Source: Rugalucina vietnamica (lineage: Eukaryota > Mollusca > Bivalvia > Lucinida > Lucinidae). Taken from it: 64,000 bases of DNA. Under the pieces are notes generated by a model that saw only the letters and a program-made list of their open reading frames with translations, was not told where the DNA came from and ran no database searches. The number at the start of each line of letters is the position of its first letter. Position 1 is the stretch's first letter. The stretch is taken from assembly GCA_964017185.1 (NCBI GenBank), contig OZ024877.1, positions 8,224,006 to 8,288,005 on the forward strand, in the 5' to 3' direction. This document shows, piece after piece, positions 44,196 to 56,035 of the stretch. The position numbers and the translations under genes were made by a program.

Positions 44196-44512
44196 AGCCA
44201 CAGTATATTTTCAATCAATTTTATATGTGAAAAAAATTTTTTTTGGTCATAAGTTTTGTGCTAAAATGGTGGCTAAACATGAGCATTAAAATTCTCATTT
44301 ACATGCCTTAATTTGGGCCAAAATTAAGGGAAATACCTTAATTTTGCTTCATTTACATTTTTCGATTCTACCCCAAATATTATAAAGAGTTCTAGGCGTG
44401 ACTTAAGGCGGGGTACCGTAGTAGGCTTGCGCACTCACATAGTCTCGCGTCATCAACAAAAATATAAACAACATGTAGCCATGAGCGGTTCGTCAATGCC
44501 TGAATGCGGAAA

Positions 44513-44514
<2 letters not shown>

Positions 44515-44562
<48 letters not shown>
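44515..44562. repeat. Poly-A tract
   Basis: Nearly pure run of about 46 A. The lysine-rich frames it creates are artefacts. Confidence 0.95.
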
Positions 44563-44563
<1 letters not shown>

Positions 44564-45213
44564 TTTAAAATCCAATGGAATATGGAGGAGATGGGAAGCG
44601 GGGAACAGGAGGAATGTTATGCAGGTCCCATGACGAGGCGGCTTCAAAACTTCTGGCCATTAGGTAAGGGTACAGTGTCAGTTCTGCTTTTCAAACATAA
44701 AACTTAATAATAACACTCATGTATATTTTGCATTTCGTTTCACGCATCCTGCTTAAGGAGCCACTGAGATGCCCCATGGATGGGCGTATATATAAATCTG
44801 TAGAATAGCACCTTGTCCCCCATCCAATTTAGATATTGTATAACAGAACTTTGGAAGTGGAGAGACACAATTTTATTACATGTACATGTACTGTAGATCT
44901 ATTTTATTTGAGGTTCGATACGGGTATACTTACGACAAGTATTCGCTTCTCAAAGGGAAGTAACAGTTGAGATTTCGATTATCACAGATCATCACACTTT
45001 TCGATGCCTATAACCAGTAACAACAATGCATTCATATTATACATACCGGGTCATGTTGCATGATTTTATCGTTTTAGGCATTGTTAGTGAGTCAGACACA
45101 GATGCTGCCGAGATCTATTGGGAGGGCTGAGGTAAATTTTTCATTGAGTGATACATTTTCATTTATTTTCAATATGGTGTCCAATCATTTCGAATCTCGA
45201 CAATTTGTTGTTG

Positions 45214-45227
<14 letters not shown>
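44563..45227. other. No gene recognised
   Basis: Inside the TTAA unit; unassigned sequence. Confidence 0.4.

Positions 45228-45284
<57 letters not shown>
45218..45284. repeat. (TTC)n plus poly-T tract
   Basis: TTC repeats run into about 48 T. Confidence 0.95.
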
Positions 45285-45285
<1 letters not shown>

Positions 45286-45471
45286 TTCATTTCGTACCCA
45301 ATTACAACCATTCCCCATCAAAGTAATTTCGTAACCACTTTCATCATTTCCGCCCTAGCTAGCTGGTACTAAATGGTCGGTTCGTAACTAATTTTGTCAT
45401 TTTATACCTAGGTGTTTGGTCATTTAGTGCGTAGGTTAAAACGTGTTTGTTAACTTTGAGTCTCAGAAATA

Positions 45472-45905
45472 ATGGTAATTTCTCGGGGGGGGGGGGGGGT
45501 TACTACCTATATATGACGTAGTGGGGATGTGCCGCCCGAATAGCCCCCTTTTTCAGCCTCGCCAGATATATGAATGGGTGACCTTTTTCGTGTCAAAATA
45601 TGAATGGCCCCATTTTTCCATATTTAGTCTATGAATGACCAAATTTTTCGGACATCCATGTTTAAGAGCACTTTCTTTGCTGACATACGCAGCTCAGAAA
45701 GTCGAAATATTTGTATATAATTGTGTATAGGTCAAAATTTTGTACAATCAAATATATGAATGGGTCACTTTTTTCGAAGGCATGATATATGAATGGGTCC
45801 CTCTTTTCGATTACCAGGTATATGAATGGGGTATGTTTTAAAGTATCGGGCGGCGCGTCCGTACCAAAATTACCTCCGAGTTACCCCCCACCCCCGAGGG
45901 TAATT
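45472..45905. mobile_element. MITE-like element with GGTAATTT...GGGTTAC / GTAACCC-type ends
   Basis: Left GGTAATTTCTCGG with a long G run and GTGCCGCCCGA. Right TCGGGCGGCGCGTCC and CGAGTTACC...CCGAGGGTAATTTT. Inside, ATATGAATGGGTGACCTTTTTC-like phrases repeat four times, with the same ATGAATGG(G/C) core in direct orientation. Confidence 0.55.
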
Positions 45906-46069
45906 TTGAGTGCCAACCTAACTTAAGTTACGGTCATGCTCAACGAGTTAAACAGTTTTGCTTGATGCTTTACGTCACATTCAACAGCTACGGTCATGTC
46001 AGGACGGTGCCTCCAATTGTTTTGACTTCTTCAAAGCATTTGGAAGTCATGATATGCCCTCGTCGGATA

Positions 46070-46070
<1 letters not shown>

Positions 46071-46146
<76 letters not shown>

Positions 46147-46149
46147 CTT
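46071..46149. repeat. (CT)n microsatellite
   Basis: Pure CT run with two GTCTGT interruptions, then T-rich sequence. Confidence 0.95.
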
Positions 46150-46849
46150 TTTATTTTTTTTTTATTATTATTTTTTTTTTTGTTCTAATCCAAAACATGG
46201 CATTTTCTGTATTTTCCTTTTTCTTTCTTAATTTTTGGAGATTTTCTACAAAAACAAGAAAAAGCAGCAAAGCTGCGGGAGTTTAAATACTCTTGTTTCA
46301 TCCAGAGTTTAGGCAAAAACCAACAACGGGTGTCAGAAACATCAGTCCTTTCAGAACAATTTCAGTTACTGTTCAAAGCATGAGCAATCAGATTTGGTAT
46401 GCCATTCACTGATGTGAAGATGTAAATACACATGGAGTTGGCTATATGCCGGATTGTCCTCAAGGTTGCAGACATATGTGATGCGAGAGCACAGGTAAAC
46501 TGTATGCTCACTTTTTGAGCCAGAAGGCTCGGGTGAGCTCAAGTTGGTGTATTATGTTTGGCAATACTTAATATGACAGCTGATTTCCAACCTTTCCCGA
46601 AAGCATGTGGGTTATTTTGCAAAATTTTGACTTTTCTGTTCTTTTTTCCTCAATGGCAAGTGCCCGATGTGATGTTGGGATGCAGATCATAGTGATCACG
46701 ATGATTCTACACTACACAGGCTACATACTTTTCTATACTAAGTTTTACATGAATGTCTCATTACACAAACATCTCTCATTATTTGTCTGTAACTTGCACT
46801 TTGATTAGTTTCTGTCAAAGCACAAAATGATGTGTTAAGAACATTTTAA

Positions 46850-47970
46850 TCAGAGGACCATTGGTCCTAAGAACGCTCACCTGAAGCCTCATCTTAGAGC
46901 ATTGTCTTTTTGAAATGACTTTGACCTAAGTCACCTTGAAATGACTTTGACCAAAGTCACCTTGAATAATCTCATACCTTTATTCACTTCATTAGTTGTC
47001 TGCATCTGTCAAGTATCAGGACTCAGGTCTCGGGCTGCAATAGTTTCAAAAACATTCATTGTTTTCACTTTTTCCCCATTTAAAGGCCAGTTCCCAAAAT
47101 TTACCTTGCTGTAAAATAGGTCATGGTCATCATTGGGTCATCATTTGTACAACCTATGATGGGATAAGGTCCCTGATGCTTCATACCAAGCTTCGTGAAA
47201 ATCTACCCACTGGTTCTGGAGAAGAACATTTTTGAACATTAGTGAGCATGGTGGCCCGGTTGAGCTTTCGACCCAGATTTTGCACACAAAATGTTGTTCC
47301 CTCTAACATGGAGACCTTGGGTCAAGGTCAAGAAATGACCTTGGCCTTAATAAATTACACACCTTCATTGGCTCCATTAGTTGTCTGCATCTAGCAACTT
47401 TCAAGTCTCAGGCTGCTACAGTTTCCAAAATATCCATTGTTTTAGCCTTTTTCCATCTAAAAGCCTTTGTTTCCAAAATTGACCTTGCCGTAAAATATGT
47501 TAAGGTCATCCAAAGATCATCATATGAACAAACTATGATGGGCTTGAGTCCCCAATAGAACATACCAAATTTCGAGTAAATCTGCCCATTGGTTCCGGAG
47601 AAGAAGATTTTTGAAGCGTTTTTACCATATTTGGGTGTGTCATTTGACCAAGATATAGTGAACAAAATATCAATGCCACTACCCGAAAAGGCTCCACATA
47701 AAATATCATCTTTATCGGCCACATGATTTCTGAGAAAAACCATTTTAATATTAATTTAAATGGCATTGGGTCAAGGGAAAAATCCCTTGAACAAACTTTT
47801 GTTCCCCCTACCCATGGAGGCTCCACATAAAATTTCAACTTGATCGGCCATGCGGTTTCAGAGAGGATCTTTGAAAATGTGGACAAATGACCGACGACAG
47901 ATGGACGCCCAATCATGGCTATACTTTAAGCTCACCTCATGATCCTCCTATTGGCTCAGATGAGCTAAAA
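46850..47970 (+). mobile_element. Array element, diverged copy (family of 23394-24910)
   Basis: AGAGGACCATTGGTCCTAAG and CGCTCACCTGAAG open it; AAGCTCACCTCATGATCC / TTGGCTCAGATGAGCT close it. Internal units share TTGACCTTGCCGTAAAATA, GGTTCCGGAGAAGAAGATTT and CGGTTTCAGAGAG. It is older than the 23-kb copy. Confidence 0.6.
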
Positions 47971-48084
47971 TGGGTGCAGAAAGTCCCAGTCAGCAATGTT
48001 TCAGTCATGTCAGGGCGGAGCCACCTCACCCTGGATATTTACCAGTACTCTTGGGAGTTAATGTGTGTTGTTCAATGACAAAAC

Positions 48085-48165
48085 ATGGTACCTAAAGTGT
48101 GGATCTAACCTAGGACCTCTTGATTCAGAGCCCGATGCTCTACCACTAGGCCACCACGCTTCCCT
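48085..48165 (-). repeat. tRNA-derived SINE head
   Basis: Reading minus: GTGGCCTAGTGGTAGAGCAT (A box), then GGCTCTGAATCAAGAGGTCC and GGTTAGATCC (B box, one change from GGTTCGATCC). No complete acceptor stem, so a SINE promoter region rather than a tRNA gene. Confidence 0.6.
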
Positions 48166-48533
48166 TAAGAGAACTTTTTTTTTTACTATGTAGACAGAAC
48201 ATAGCTTTTGACTTTAATTTATAACCTGATCTTCATGAAAGAAATGTGCTGTATGTGGGAATGCCTGTCAGGACCATTTCATTATGAATCGGACACTATC
48301 GTCCAAGCTATAGCACCTGCACAAAATAAAACAGAACATAAATCCTTTTGTTGGTTTAGTTTGGTTGTGGCAGAACATCATTTTTTTCTGTCTCATTCTT
48401 GGACTGTCATGGTCATGAGAAAATCTTTGCTTTGTGGTTAACATTATAAAACCATTTTAATTCTCAATTCAACCGAGCATACAAATATCAGCATTTATAT
48501 ATATACTTATTAGCTATTCTGTTTATTACATTT

Positions 48534-48761
48534 GAGCCACTGCAAGGAAAAACAAACAATCTGCATAGGTGAAAACAAAGGCGCAGATCAGCAACTGCGA
48601 AGCTGATCAGCACCTTTGTTTTCGCTATACAGATAGTACAAAATTCCTCTACTTTCTAAATTCAAAATTTCCAGCCTCTAACCATCTTCTGTGACTGTAA
48701 AGCCTGATTTGTGTTGGACCTGGTCGAAACACAAATTGTTGGTTTTCTCACGAACATGCTC
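48534..48761 (+). mobile_element. MITE, family A, TSD ATTT (older)
   Basis: GAGCCACTGCAAGG start, CACGAACATGCTC end, ATTT on both sides. Part of the inner hairpin is deleted (GATCAGCAACTGCGAAGCTG). Confidence 0.8.
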
Positions 48762-48905
48762 ATTTAGCAGCTAGGACAACTGGCTGGCTTTGATGATTTA
48801 GATCTGAAACTGAAAGTCCCACAGACTTTGGCTAGTCCAATATTTATGAAGAAGAAAAATTTAAACTTGTCTGAGCTGTGATTGTTATGGTGTCCTGCTT
48901 CATTT

Positions 48906-49124
48906 GAGCCGTATCATGAGAAAACTGGATTTTGCCTATGCAAAAACAAAGGTGCTGATCAGCTTAGCAGTTACTGTTACTGTTTTCGCTACTCAGATAG
49001 TATAATTCCTTTTCTACTTATAGCCAAAATTTGAAGCATATAGCCTGCTTCTGTGACTGTACAGGCTAATTTGTGTCGCACCTGGTCGGAAACACCGAAG
49101 ACCGGTTTTCTCGCACCGCGGCCC
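48906..49124 (+). mobile_element. MITE, family A, TSD ATTT (older)
   Basis: GAGCCGTATCATGAGAAAAC to CTCGCACCGCGGCCC, ATTT on both sides. One hairpin arm is largely lost. Confidence 0.78.
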
Positions 49125-49493
49125 ATTTATACAGTTGATAAAGTTTTTAACGATTTATCATCAGAGAACAATAAGCCATCTTGAAGCTTTCTGGTTTGTG
49201 GAGTTAGTCATGGATTATCACATCCCCTGCCTCTGAACATGGTCATGCTGAAAGATAATAGAAATAATGCATAAGAAAGTGTTTGAGATGAAAGCTGTGT
49301 GACATTTTTATATAAATCAATCTTCAAACACAATTTTCATCAGCATCATAAGCTATTTTTTGCTCATTTATGCAGAAACATACTACAGTCTCAGTCTGAT
49401 CTGTTTCACAAATAATTTCACACAGTGGCTGTAATTTCACAACATAATCTTCATAAGTTATAACATTTCAGGGATATGCAGTCTGGTTTATAT

Positions 49494-49728
49494 GAGCCAC
49501 GTCATGAGAAAACCAGATTTTTGCCTATGCAAAAGCAAAGGCGCAGATCAGCTTTGCAATAACTGCGAAGCTGATCAGTCCCTTTGTTTTCCCTACAGGG
49601 ATAGTACTGTTCCTCTTATTTCTAAATCCAAAATTTCCAACCTCTAGCCATCTTCTGTGACTGCACAGGTTGGTTTGTGTCAGACCTGGTTGGAAACCCC
49701 AAAGACCCGTTTTCTCGCGTCGCAGCTC
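49494..49728 (+). mobile_element. MITE, family A, TSD ATAT (older)
   Basis: GAGCCACGTCATGAGAAAAC to CTCGCGTCGCAGCTC, ATAT on both sides, diverged hairpin. Confidence 0.82.
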
Positions 49729-50148
49729 ATATTATTCTTTGTCGCAAATCTCGAAGGCAAAGCTCATGTGTAAGCAGCCACTGTCATGATAAAATTGTGT
49801 ATTTTGCAAATGCAGAAAACACTGTATCAATGCAATATCAACAACACAGTATCTGCATAGAGCTATGATCAGTAGTACATCACATTTCTACAGTTATCCC
49901 CTTGCCACTGAGTTTCACAACTATTAAAATATTAATTTTTACTGTTTATTCCCAATAAAGATAAAACCACTTCAAAAATGGTAAATTAATTATAAATACC
50001 AAAGAAAGTGTCTGTTATCAAAATGTGCATGTGTGGTTCTTGGTTTGGAAAATGTAAGTTTGACAAATGACTGGTTAACACTCTAGCAGCCCATCTATTT
50101 ATCAAATTCTCACAGCCTGAGGGTGACAAACTTAACAATTTTAGTTTC

Positions 50149-50326
50149 TTTATTAAACTACTATAAAAAGTATTTAGAATCAGAAGTATACAAAAGATAC
50201 ATACATACCTAAAATACTGCTCACTGAATCACAAAAAGTCATGAGCTAGCTGTTCTGAGTACCGCATCAGCCAGGTTCTGCCCCTCTGCATCTTTCAACC
50301 AACCCTCCCAACCATTGGCTATTATA
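50149..50326 (-). CDS. Probable terminal exon of an unidentified gene (possible BH2-like motif)
   Basis: Acceptor GTCTTTATTTCAG precedes 50326. In phase 1 the exon reads IIANGWEGWLKDAEGQNLAD, then AVLRTASS and TGA at 50241-50239. AATAAA (minus strand) lies at 50154-50149, 85 bases after the stop: the make-up of a last exon. NGWEGWL followed by a short amphipathic helix resembles the BH2 region of Bcl-2-family proteins (N/RGW(D/E)GF), but 28 residues are too few to be sure and no membrane tail follows. Earlier exons were not located. It lies inside the TTAA unit, so it is either cargo or evidence that the unit contains host DNA. Confidence 0.45.
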
Positions 50327-50975
50327 CTGAAATAAAGACAGGAAACCTTTTTAAAAAGAGCCATATCATTAGAAAACATTTTATGCATTCTAAAATCGAG
50401 ACTTAGATAAGCTGCAGCAGCACGATAAACACAGCTACATGATCAATAAACAAAAAGATAGTACATTTCCACTGCTAACTCAATCCTATACTTCAGGCAT
50501 CTACCCAGTGCCTGTGGTTTTGTCTATCTATCTATCTCTGTATACTGCCACAGGCCCTCGCGGACATTCTAGGCAGGTGGCAGGTTTTCTTTGCATGTTA
50601 TAATGTTGCTTAAAATCCCAGTCAACAGCAAAGCTCATGTCAGAATGCATACATGTGACATCTTTTATGTATTTGTTTGGCATGTGGAGGAAAAAACCAA
50701 AGATACTTCGGAGAGAGAATGGGAACACAAACTGCTGTCCATACACCAGCTTTCAGAAACTGTGTTTTTCAAAATCTCACTTTTCTGAATCACCTCAAGA
50801 AAAATATCACCATAACATCCTTTTGTAACCTGTCTCGAAAAGTGCCGCAAAAAAAAAAAAAAGAAAAAAAAAAAGAAAAAAAAAAAATGAAAATCTGTCA
50901 ACTTATGAAAAAACTATGCCACAAATTTATTTTACTTTTTCACATGGTCATAGTGAGATTTTGAAAAACATAGTT

Positions 50976-52260
50976 TCTGGAGGATGGTGTATGGAGCGTA
51001 AAGACACCATCTAGCCTGTGGCTAGTCTTGCAAGAAAACCGATCGGTGATTCCTCTGTATGATATACACTGAATACAGCAGAGCCCTGGTATCCCAGTCT
51101 AGCAGATGGTGTATTTAGAAAAGACACAGAACATAGTTTCTGGAAGATGGTGTATGGACAGTAAAGACACCATCCAGCCAGTGGCTGGTTGAGCTGCCTG
51201 CAGCAGCTAGTGTATTTATAAAAAAAAACAAAATATAATTTCTGAAGGATGGTGTATGGACAGTAAAAAGACACCGACCGACCCCTGGTATCCCAGTCTA
51301 GCAGATGGTGTATTTAGAAAAGACACAGAACATAGTTTCTGGAAAATGGTGTATGGACAGTAAAGACACCATCCAGCCTGTGTCTGGTTGAGCTGCCTAC
51401 AGCAGCTAGTGTATTTATAAAAAACACAAAATATAATTTCTGGAGGATGGTGTATGGACAGTAAAGACACCTACTGACCAGCCTGTGGCTGGTCGAGCTG
51501 CCTACGGCAGCTGGTGTATTTAGAAAAAAACACAAAACATAGTTTCTGGAGAAAGGTGTTTGGACAGTGAAGCCACTGACCAGTCTGTGGCTGCTCAAAA
51601 TGTATGCCGCAGCTAGTGCATTTAGAAATTTTCAAAAGACACAAAACATAGTTTCTGGAGTAAGGTGTATGGACAGTGAAACCAGTGAAAATGTATGCGG
51701 CAGCTAGTGTTAATTAGAAATTTTCAAAAGACACAAAAATTAGTTTCTAGAGGATGGTGTTTGGGCAGTTGAAAGACACCGACCAGCCTGTGGCACACAC
51801 AGGCTGGTCGAGCTGCTTGCACGATAAAACTTGTGATTCAATGCATGCGCGGATATAGAAAATTTTCTCAGAGGGGGTCCAAAGTCCCAGAAGTGGTCTG
51901 ACGGAAAATTCCAACATGGCAAAAGTTAATAATCTGGCAATTCCAGGGGAGGGGGGACCCCCTGTCCCCCCCTCTGGATCTGCCCTTGCACTGACTGACC
52001 AGTGTATTTAGAAGAGCTGGTGTATTTAGAAGAGACACATAAAATAGTTTCTGGAGGATGGTGTATGGACAGTAAAGACACCAACCAGCCTGTGGCTGGT
52101 CGAGCTGCCTACGGCAGCTAGTGCAGGCAGCTAGTGTTTAAAAAGTTCAGAAATTTTCAAAAGACACAAAACATAGTTTCTGGAGGATGGTGTTACATAA
52201 TAGACAGTAAAGACACAGACCACCCACAGGCTGGTGCTGCCGGCTGGTCAAGCTGCCCTG
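50976..52260. repeat. Tandem array, ~105-bp unit around CTGCCTACGGCAG
   Basis: Units read CATAGTTTCTGGAGGATGGT, GTATGGACAGTAAAGACACC, CAGCCTGTGGCTGGTC, GAGCTGCCTACGGCAGCTGG, TGTATTTAGAAAAGACAC. Each unit holds two short hairpins (CAGCCTGTGGCTG and GCTGCCTACGGCAGC). A GGATCC-type MITE interrupts at about 51835-51995. Confidence 0.8.
51835..51995 (+). mobile_element. MITE, GGAT(C/A)CAGAAAATTTTC family, copy 1
   Basis: ATGCGCGGATATAGAAAATT at the left, then TCCAACATGGCAAAAGTTAA, CAATTCCAGGGGAGGGGGGA and a GGATCTGCCC end. Same family as 55368-55548 in the other orientation. Confidence 0.6.
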
Positions 52261-52659
52261 CTTGATAAAACTTGTGAATCACTGACTTGCAGTCTAATTG
52301 TTTGTGTATCGTCTACTAAGTCTGTTCAGCGTTTTACGTTCGTTTGAGCTTCTGCACAATTATTCACTTTCCCAATATCTTTCATTGTCAGGCTAAGTCA
52401 CTTTCTGTTTGACTAAAATCCGGACTTCAATGCATTTCCTCGGACAACTATCAAATTTAAAGCTCCATACAGAAAGCTTTGCAAAAAGATTCTTGATTTG
52501 TGGGTTCCTGCTGCCGCATGTCAGGCTTGAATTTTTAGAACTTTGTTGTCGCTATTAGGAGACCCGGAAATGCTCTGGTACTCAGTTTTGCGCAAATCTT
52601 GAGATTGAATCGATTAACTGGCGAAAGAAACAACAACTGACTTCTGGCAGTTAACACTC

Positions 52660-54390
52660 TTCCATAGACAGTGACAGGCCATCAGTCTCAGCAACCGAAT
52701 GACACTTTTATGTAGACAGTGAGGACATCCGTCTCAGGAACTGAAAACTGCTTTCCAGCAGTTTAAGAGTAAGCCATGCATCTAAGGAACCGAAAACTGC
52801 GTAACCAGCAGTTAAGACACTTTGACAGACAGTGAGGCCATCCATCTCGGGGACGGAAAACTGCCAGTAGGCAGTTAAGAAACTTGGATAGACTTTTTCT
52901 AGTGTTGGGTATCGGTCGCGAAAATCACTATCGATTTTCGGAGCACATTAGTCGATTGATTATCGATTGTACAATCGAAATGTATGTTCCCCTTACATTA
53001 ACCAGTGAAGTGATTAAAAATGCTCAGTATTTGACAATGTAGTGACAAGTCACTGCATCATGTCCCTTCTCTGTATTTAAATTGAACATAGCCAATATAT
53101 TAAGGCCACATTTTCTACAAATGATAAAGTGACCATGTGATAGAATATTGCTGTAGCACATAGCATAGAAAAAACCTAACTATAAACAGTGAAGATTGTC
53201 AAGTGATGCTTTAATAAGTGAATATTAACAATGCATTCAAGTCTAAATGAAGGCAGACATAAGGAGGCATTATTGTAACAAATGAATTGAATTTGTAACA
53301 ACATTTTATGTTAGTAAATGTTTTTACTATACACTCGTATTTAATTTCGATTAATCGATAGTGGAAAATTCCAATCGATAGCTACCGATAGAAGCTAGAT
53401 TCCGATAGTTATCGATTATTTCGATTAAATGGCACAACATTACTGAAAAGTGCCTACCTGCAGTTAAGACACTTTGATAGACAGTCAGGCTATCTGTCTC
53501 AGCAACCGACACTTTGATAGGCATTGACGCCAACTGTCTCAGTGAAGCCACCCATCTGAGGAACCGAAAACTGCCTATGGCAGTTAAGACGCTTTGATAG
53601 AGAGTGATGCCATCCATCTCAGAAACCGAAAACTTTAAGACACTTTGATAGACAGTGACGCCCACTGTATCAGTGAAGCCACCCATCTCAGGAACCGAAA
53701 ACTGCCTACAGCAGTTAAGACACTTTGATAGGCAGTGATGCCATCCATCTCAGAAACCAAAAGCTGCCTACGGCAGTTAAGACACTTTGATAGGCAGTGA
53801 CGCCAACTGTCTCAGTGAAGCCACCCATCTCAGGAACCGAAAACTGCCTACGGCAGTTAAGACACTTTGATAGAGAGTGATGCCATCCATCTCAGAAACC
53901 GAAAACTGCCTATGGCAGTTAAGACACTTTGATAGACAGTGACGCCAACTGTCTCAGTGAAGCCACCCATCTAAGGAACTGAAAACTGCCTACGGCAGTT
54001 AAGACACTTTGATAGGCAGTGATGCCATCGATCTCAGAAACCGAAAACTGCCTACGGCAGTGAAGACACTTTGATAGGCAGTGACGCCAACTGTCTCAGT
54101 GAAGCCACACATCTCAGGAACAGGAAACTGCCTACGGCAGTTAAGACACTTTGATAGAGAGTGATGCCATCCATCTCAGAATCCGAAAAAAACTGCCTAC
54201 GGCAGTGAAGACACTTTGATAGACAGTGACGCCAACTGTCTCAGTGAAGCCACCCATCTCAGGAACCGAAAACTGCCTACGGCAGTTAAGACACTTTGAT
54301 AGGCAGTGATGCCATCCATCTCAGAAACCGAAAACTACCTACGGCAGTTAAGACACTTTGATAGACAGTGACGCCAACCAAAATAGGAAC
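52660..54390. repeat. Tandem array, ~85-bp half-units around CTGCCTACGGCAG
   Basis: GAAAACTGCCTACGGCAGTT, AAGACACTTTGATAGACAGT, then either GACGCCAACTGTCTCAGTGA or GATGCCATCCATCTCAGAAA, alternating to make a ~170-bp dimer. Shares its 13-base palindrome with the 51-52 kb array. Confidence 0.85.
52902..53441. mobile_element. Insertion within the array, ATCGATA-rich inverted ends
   Basis: AGTGTTGGGTATCGGTCG with ATCGATTTTCG at the left. The right carries AATCGATAGTGG, ATCGATAGCTACCGAT and AACATTACTG, roughly inverted. The sequence has no match to the array on either side. No target duplication could be fixed; superfamily unknown. Confidence 0.5.
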
Positions 54391-54429
54391 ACAAAACTTT
54401 GGTCGTGCTGGCTGTGGCAGCTAGTGAAT

Positions 54430-55104
54430 GTAGAAAATGTGTTAAATGAAGAGTAAAACTTGTTTGTGTTAAACTTACACCTGTACGTTCACTTTCGAAT
54501 CACGACTTCCTCCTGAATTTGTTTCACGTTAAAAGTTAAATTCCTGATTTTACAACTTGTTTGTACGTCAGTTATCACTTTAAAGTCTCCGGCATCTGTA
54601 ATTACAACTGTCCAACAGCGAGCGACTCCAAATAGCTCTTGAAATCGCGAGAAACGTTCATCATTTGCTGCATTGCGTTAGATTTTCAATAATTATAGAA
54701 CCTTGCCGTTGCTACGGAGACCCGGAAACGGTATGGTACCCGCGTTTCGCATAACGTGAGATTCGATAAGCTGGTGAAAAAAAAAATATGATGGATCCAT
54801 TCCAAAACAGTATGGCCACCCAGTTCGGTCGATTCCGTATTTTATTTAGCAAATCATTTATTGAAAATGTATACATAAATATTTTGAAAAACATATTTTT
54901 CTGCAATTCATTTTATTTGATCATTTTTTTAAAACACCTTCGGTGTTTTTTTACGAACGCCTACGGCGTTCGTATTTGTTCGGCATGTGGCGGAAACAGC
55001 CGAAGACACTTCGGAAGGACAATGTGTTTACATACTAAAGACACCTCGACCGGCCAGCCTACGGCTGGCCGGTCGAAGCTGACTTCGGCAGCTGGTGTCT
55101 TTAG

Positions 55105-55105
<1 letters not shown>
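54430..55105. repeat. Second copy of the array-spacer module, with GC palindromes
   Basis: GGAGACCCGGAAACGGTATG and nearby sequence at 54700-54780 match 52545-52625. GCATGTGGCGGAAACAGCCG and AAGACACTTCGG at 54983 match 50683. Perfect palindromes ACGAACGCCTACGGCGTTCG(T) and GGCCAGCCTACGGCTGGCC follow. A poly-A tract of about 37 closes the block. Confidence 0.6.
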
Positions 55106-55143
<38 letters not shown>

Positions 55144-55367
55144 AGGTTTCGAAATATTGCTGGTGATCCTAAATCAATTGGTGATTGTTTGTTTGAGGCG
55201 GGGGTCTCGTCCCGACATGACTGGAGAACATACCGGCGACCGCAGGACTGGATGCCTTGTTGAAGAACACACTGCACGGCGGAAGTAGTTATCGTAGTTA
55301 TCTTGCTGCAGATCTGTCCTCTACCACTAATGTTGCTCGTTTGCACAAGATTACCTCATTGAAATTA

Positions 55368-55548
55368 TACATGGGCGGATCCAGAGTGGGGGGGGGGGGG
55401 GGGGGGGGAGGCAGGGGATCCGGACCCCCCCCCCCCCCCCCTGGAATTGCCAGATTATTAATTTTTGCCATGTTGAAATTTTCCGTCAGACCCGTTCTGG
55501 GAATTTGGACACTCCCCCCCCCCTGAGAAAATTTTCTGGATCCGTGCA
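55368..55548 (-). mobile_element. MITE, GGATCCAG family, copy 2
   Basis: On the minus strand, TGCACGGATCCAGAAAATTT, then CAACATGGCAAAAATTAATA and CTGGCAATTCCAG to GGATCCGCCCAT. Long G and C runs inside produce spurious proline/glycine frames. Confidence 0.65.
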
Positions 55549-56035
55549 TGTTATAGTTGTATTATATTATTCTTTTAGGCAAAGACGTACGGTGCTAACT
55601 TACACAGTAGAAGATGGTTTAATGCTCGGAGGTGTTCTAACTGTCCCGGATTATCTACGGTTAACTAGGACGAATCGTGGCGGACCGGGATAGAACCATA
55701 GCGCCACCGTGAACATGCATGGCAAGCTTGGACATTTCGGTGCAGAATTGGGCGACATCGGGATAAACCGTTCGAGCATGATAAACCGGAATGATCCATC
55801 ATAAACTGGGGGTAATTAAGACGACACCGTGCTATTCGACACAAGCTGGGTCTTCACCGGGACTGCTTCGTGGTGAACCGGGCATTTAAAAGTTTGCCCA
55901 CCGTGAAGCCCGTTTTGGGCCCGGTCGTAACATCGGGGTTTACCGAAGTACCACCGGGATCCACTAGCCTGCATAGTGACGACACTGTGTCAGAACACAG
56001 CAAAAACGTGGCCCCACCGGGTCCATCTTCATATC
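55549..56035. other. CpG-rich stretch, repeated CCGGGAT / CACCGTG words
   Basis: Markedly more GC-rich than its surroundings. GGACCGGGATAGAACC, ATCGGGATAAACCG and CACCGTGAAGCCCG phrases recur irregularly. No convincing frame. It may be a decayed short tandem array. Confidence 0.4.

Noticed and set aside
44427-45372. Poly-lysine and poly-phenylalanine frames
   Set aside because: Translations of poly-A and poly-T tracts.
51011-51598. Overlapping minus-strand frames with repeated CPYTI motifs
   Set aside because: They are translations of the ~105-bp tandem array; periodicity follows the DNA repeat and not a protein repeat.
55257-55549. Glycine- and proline-rich frames
   Set aside because: Produced by poly-G and poly-C runs inside a MITE.
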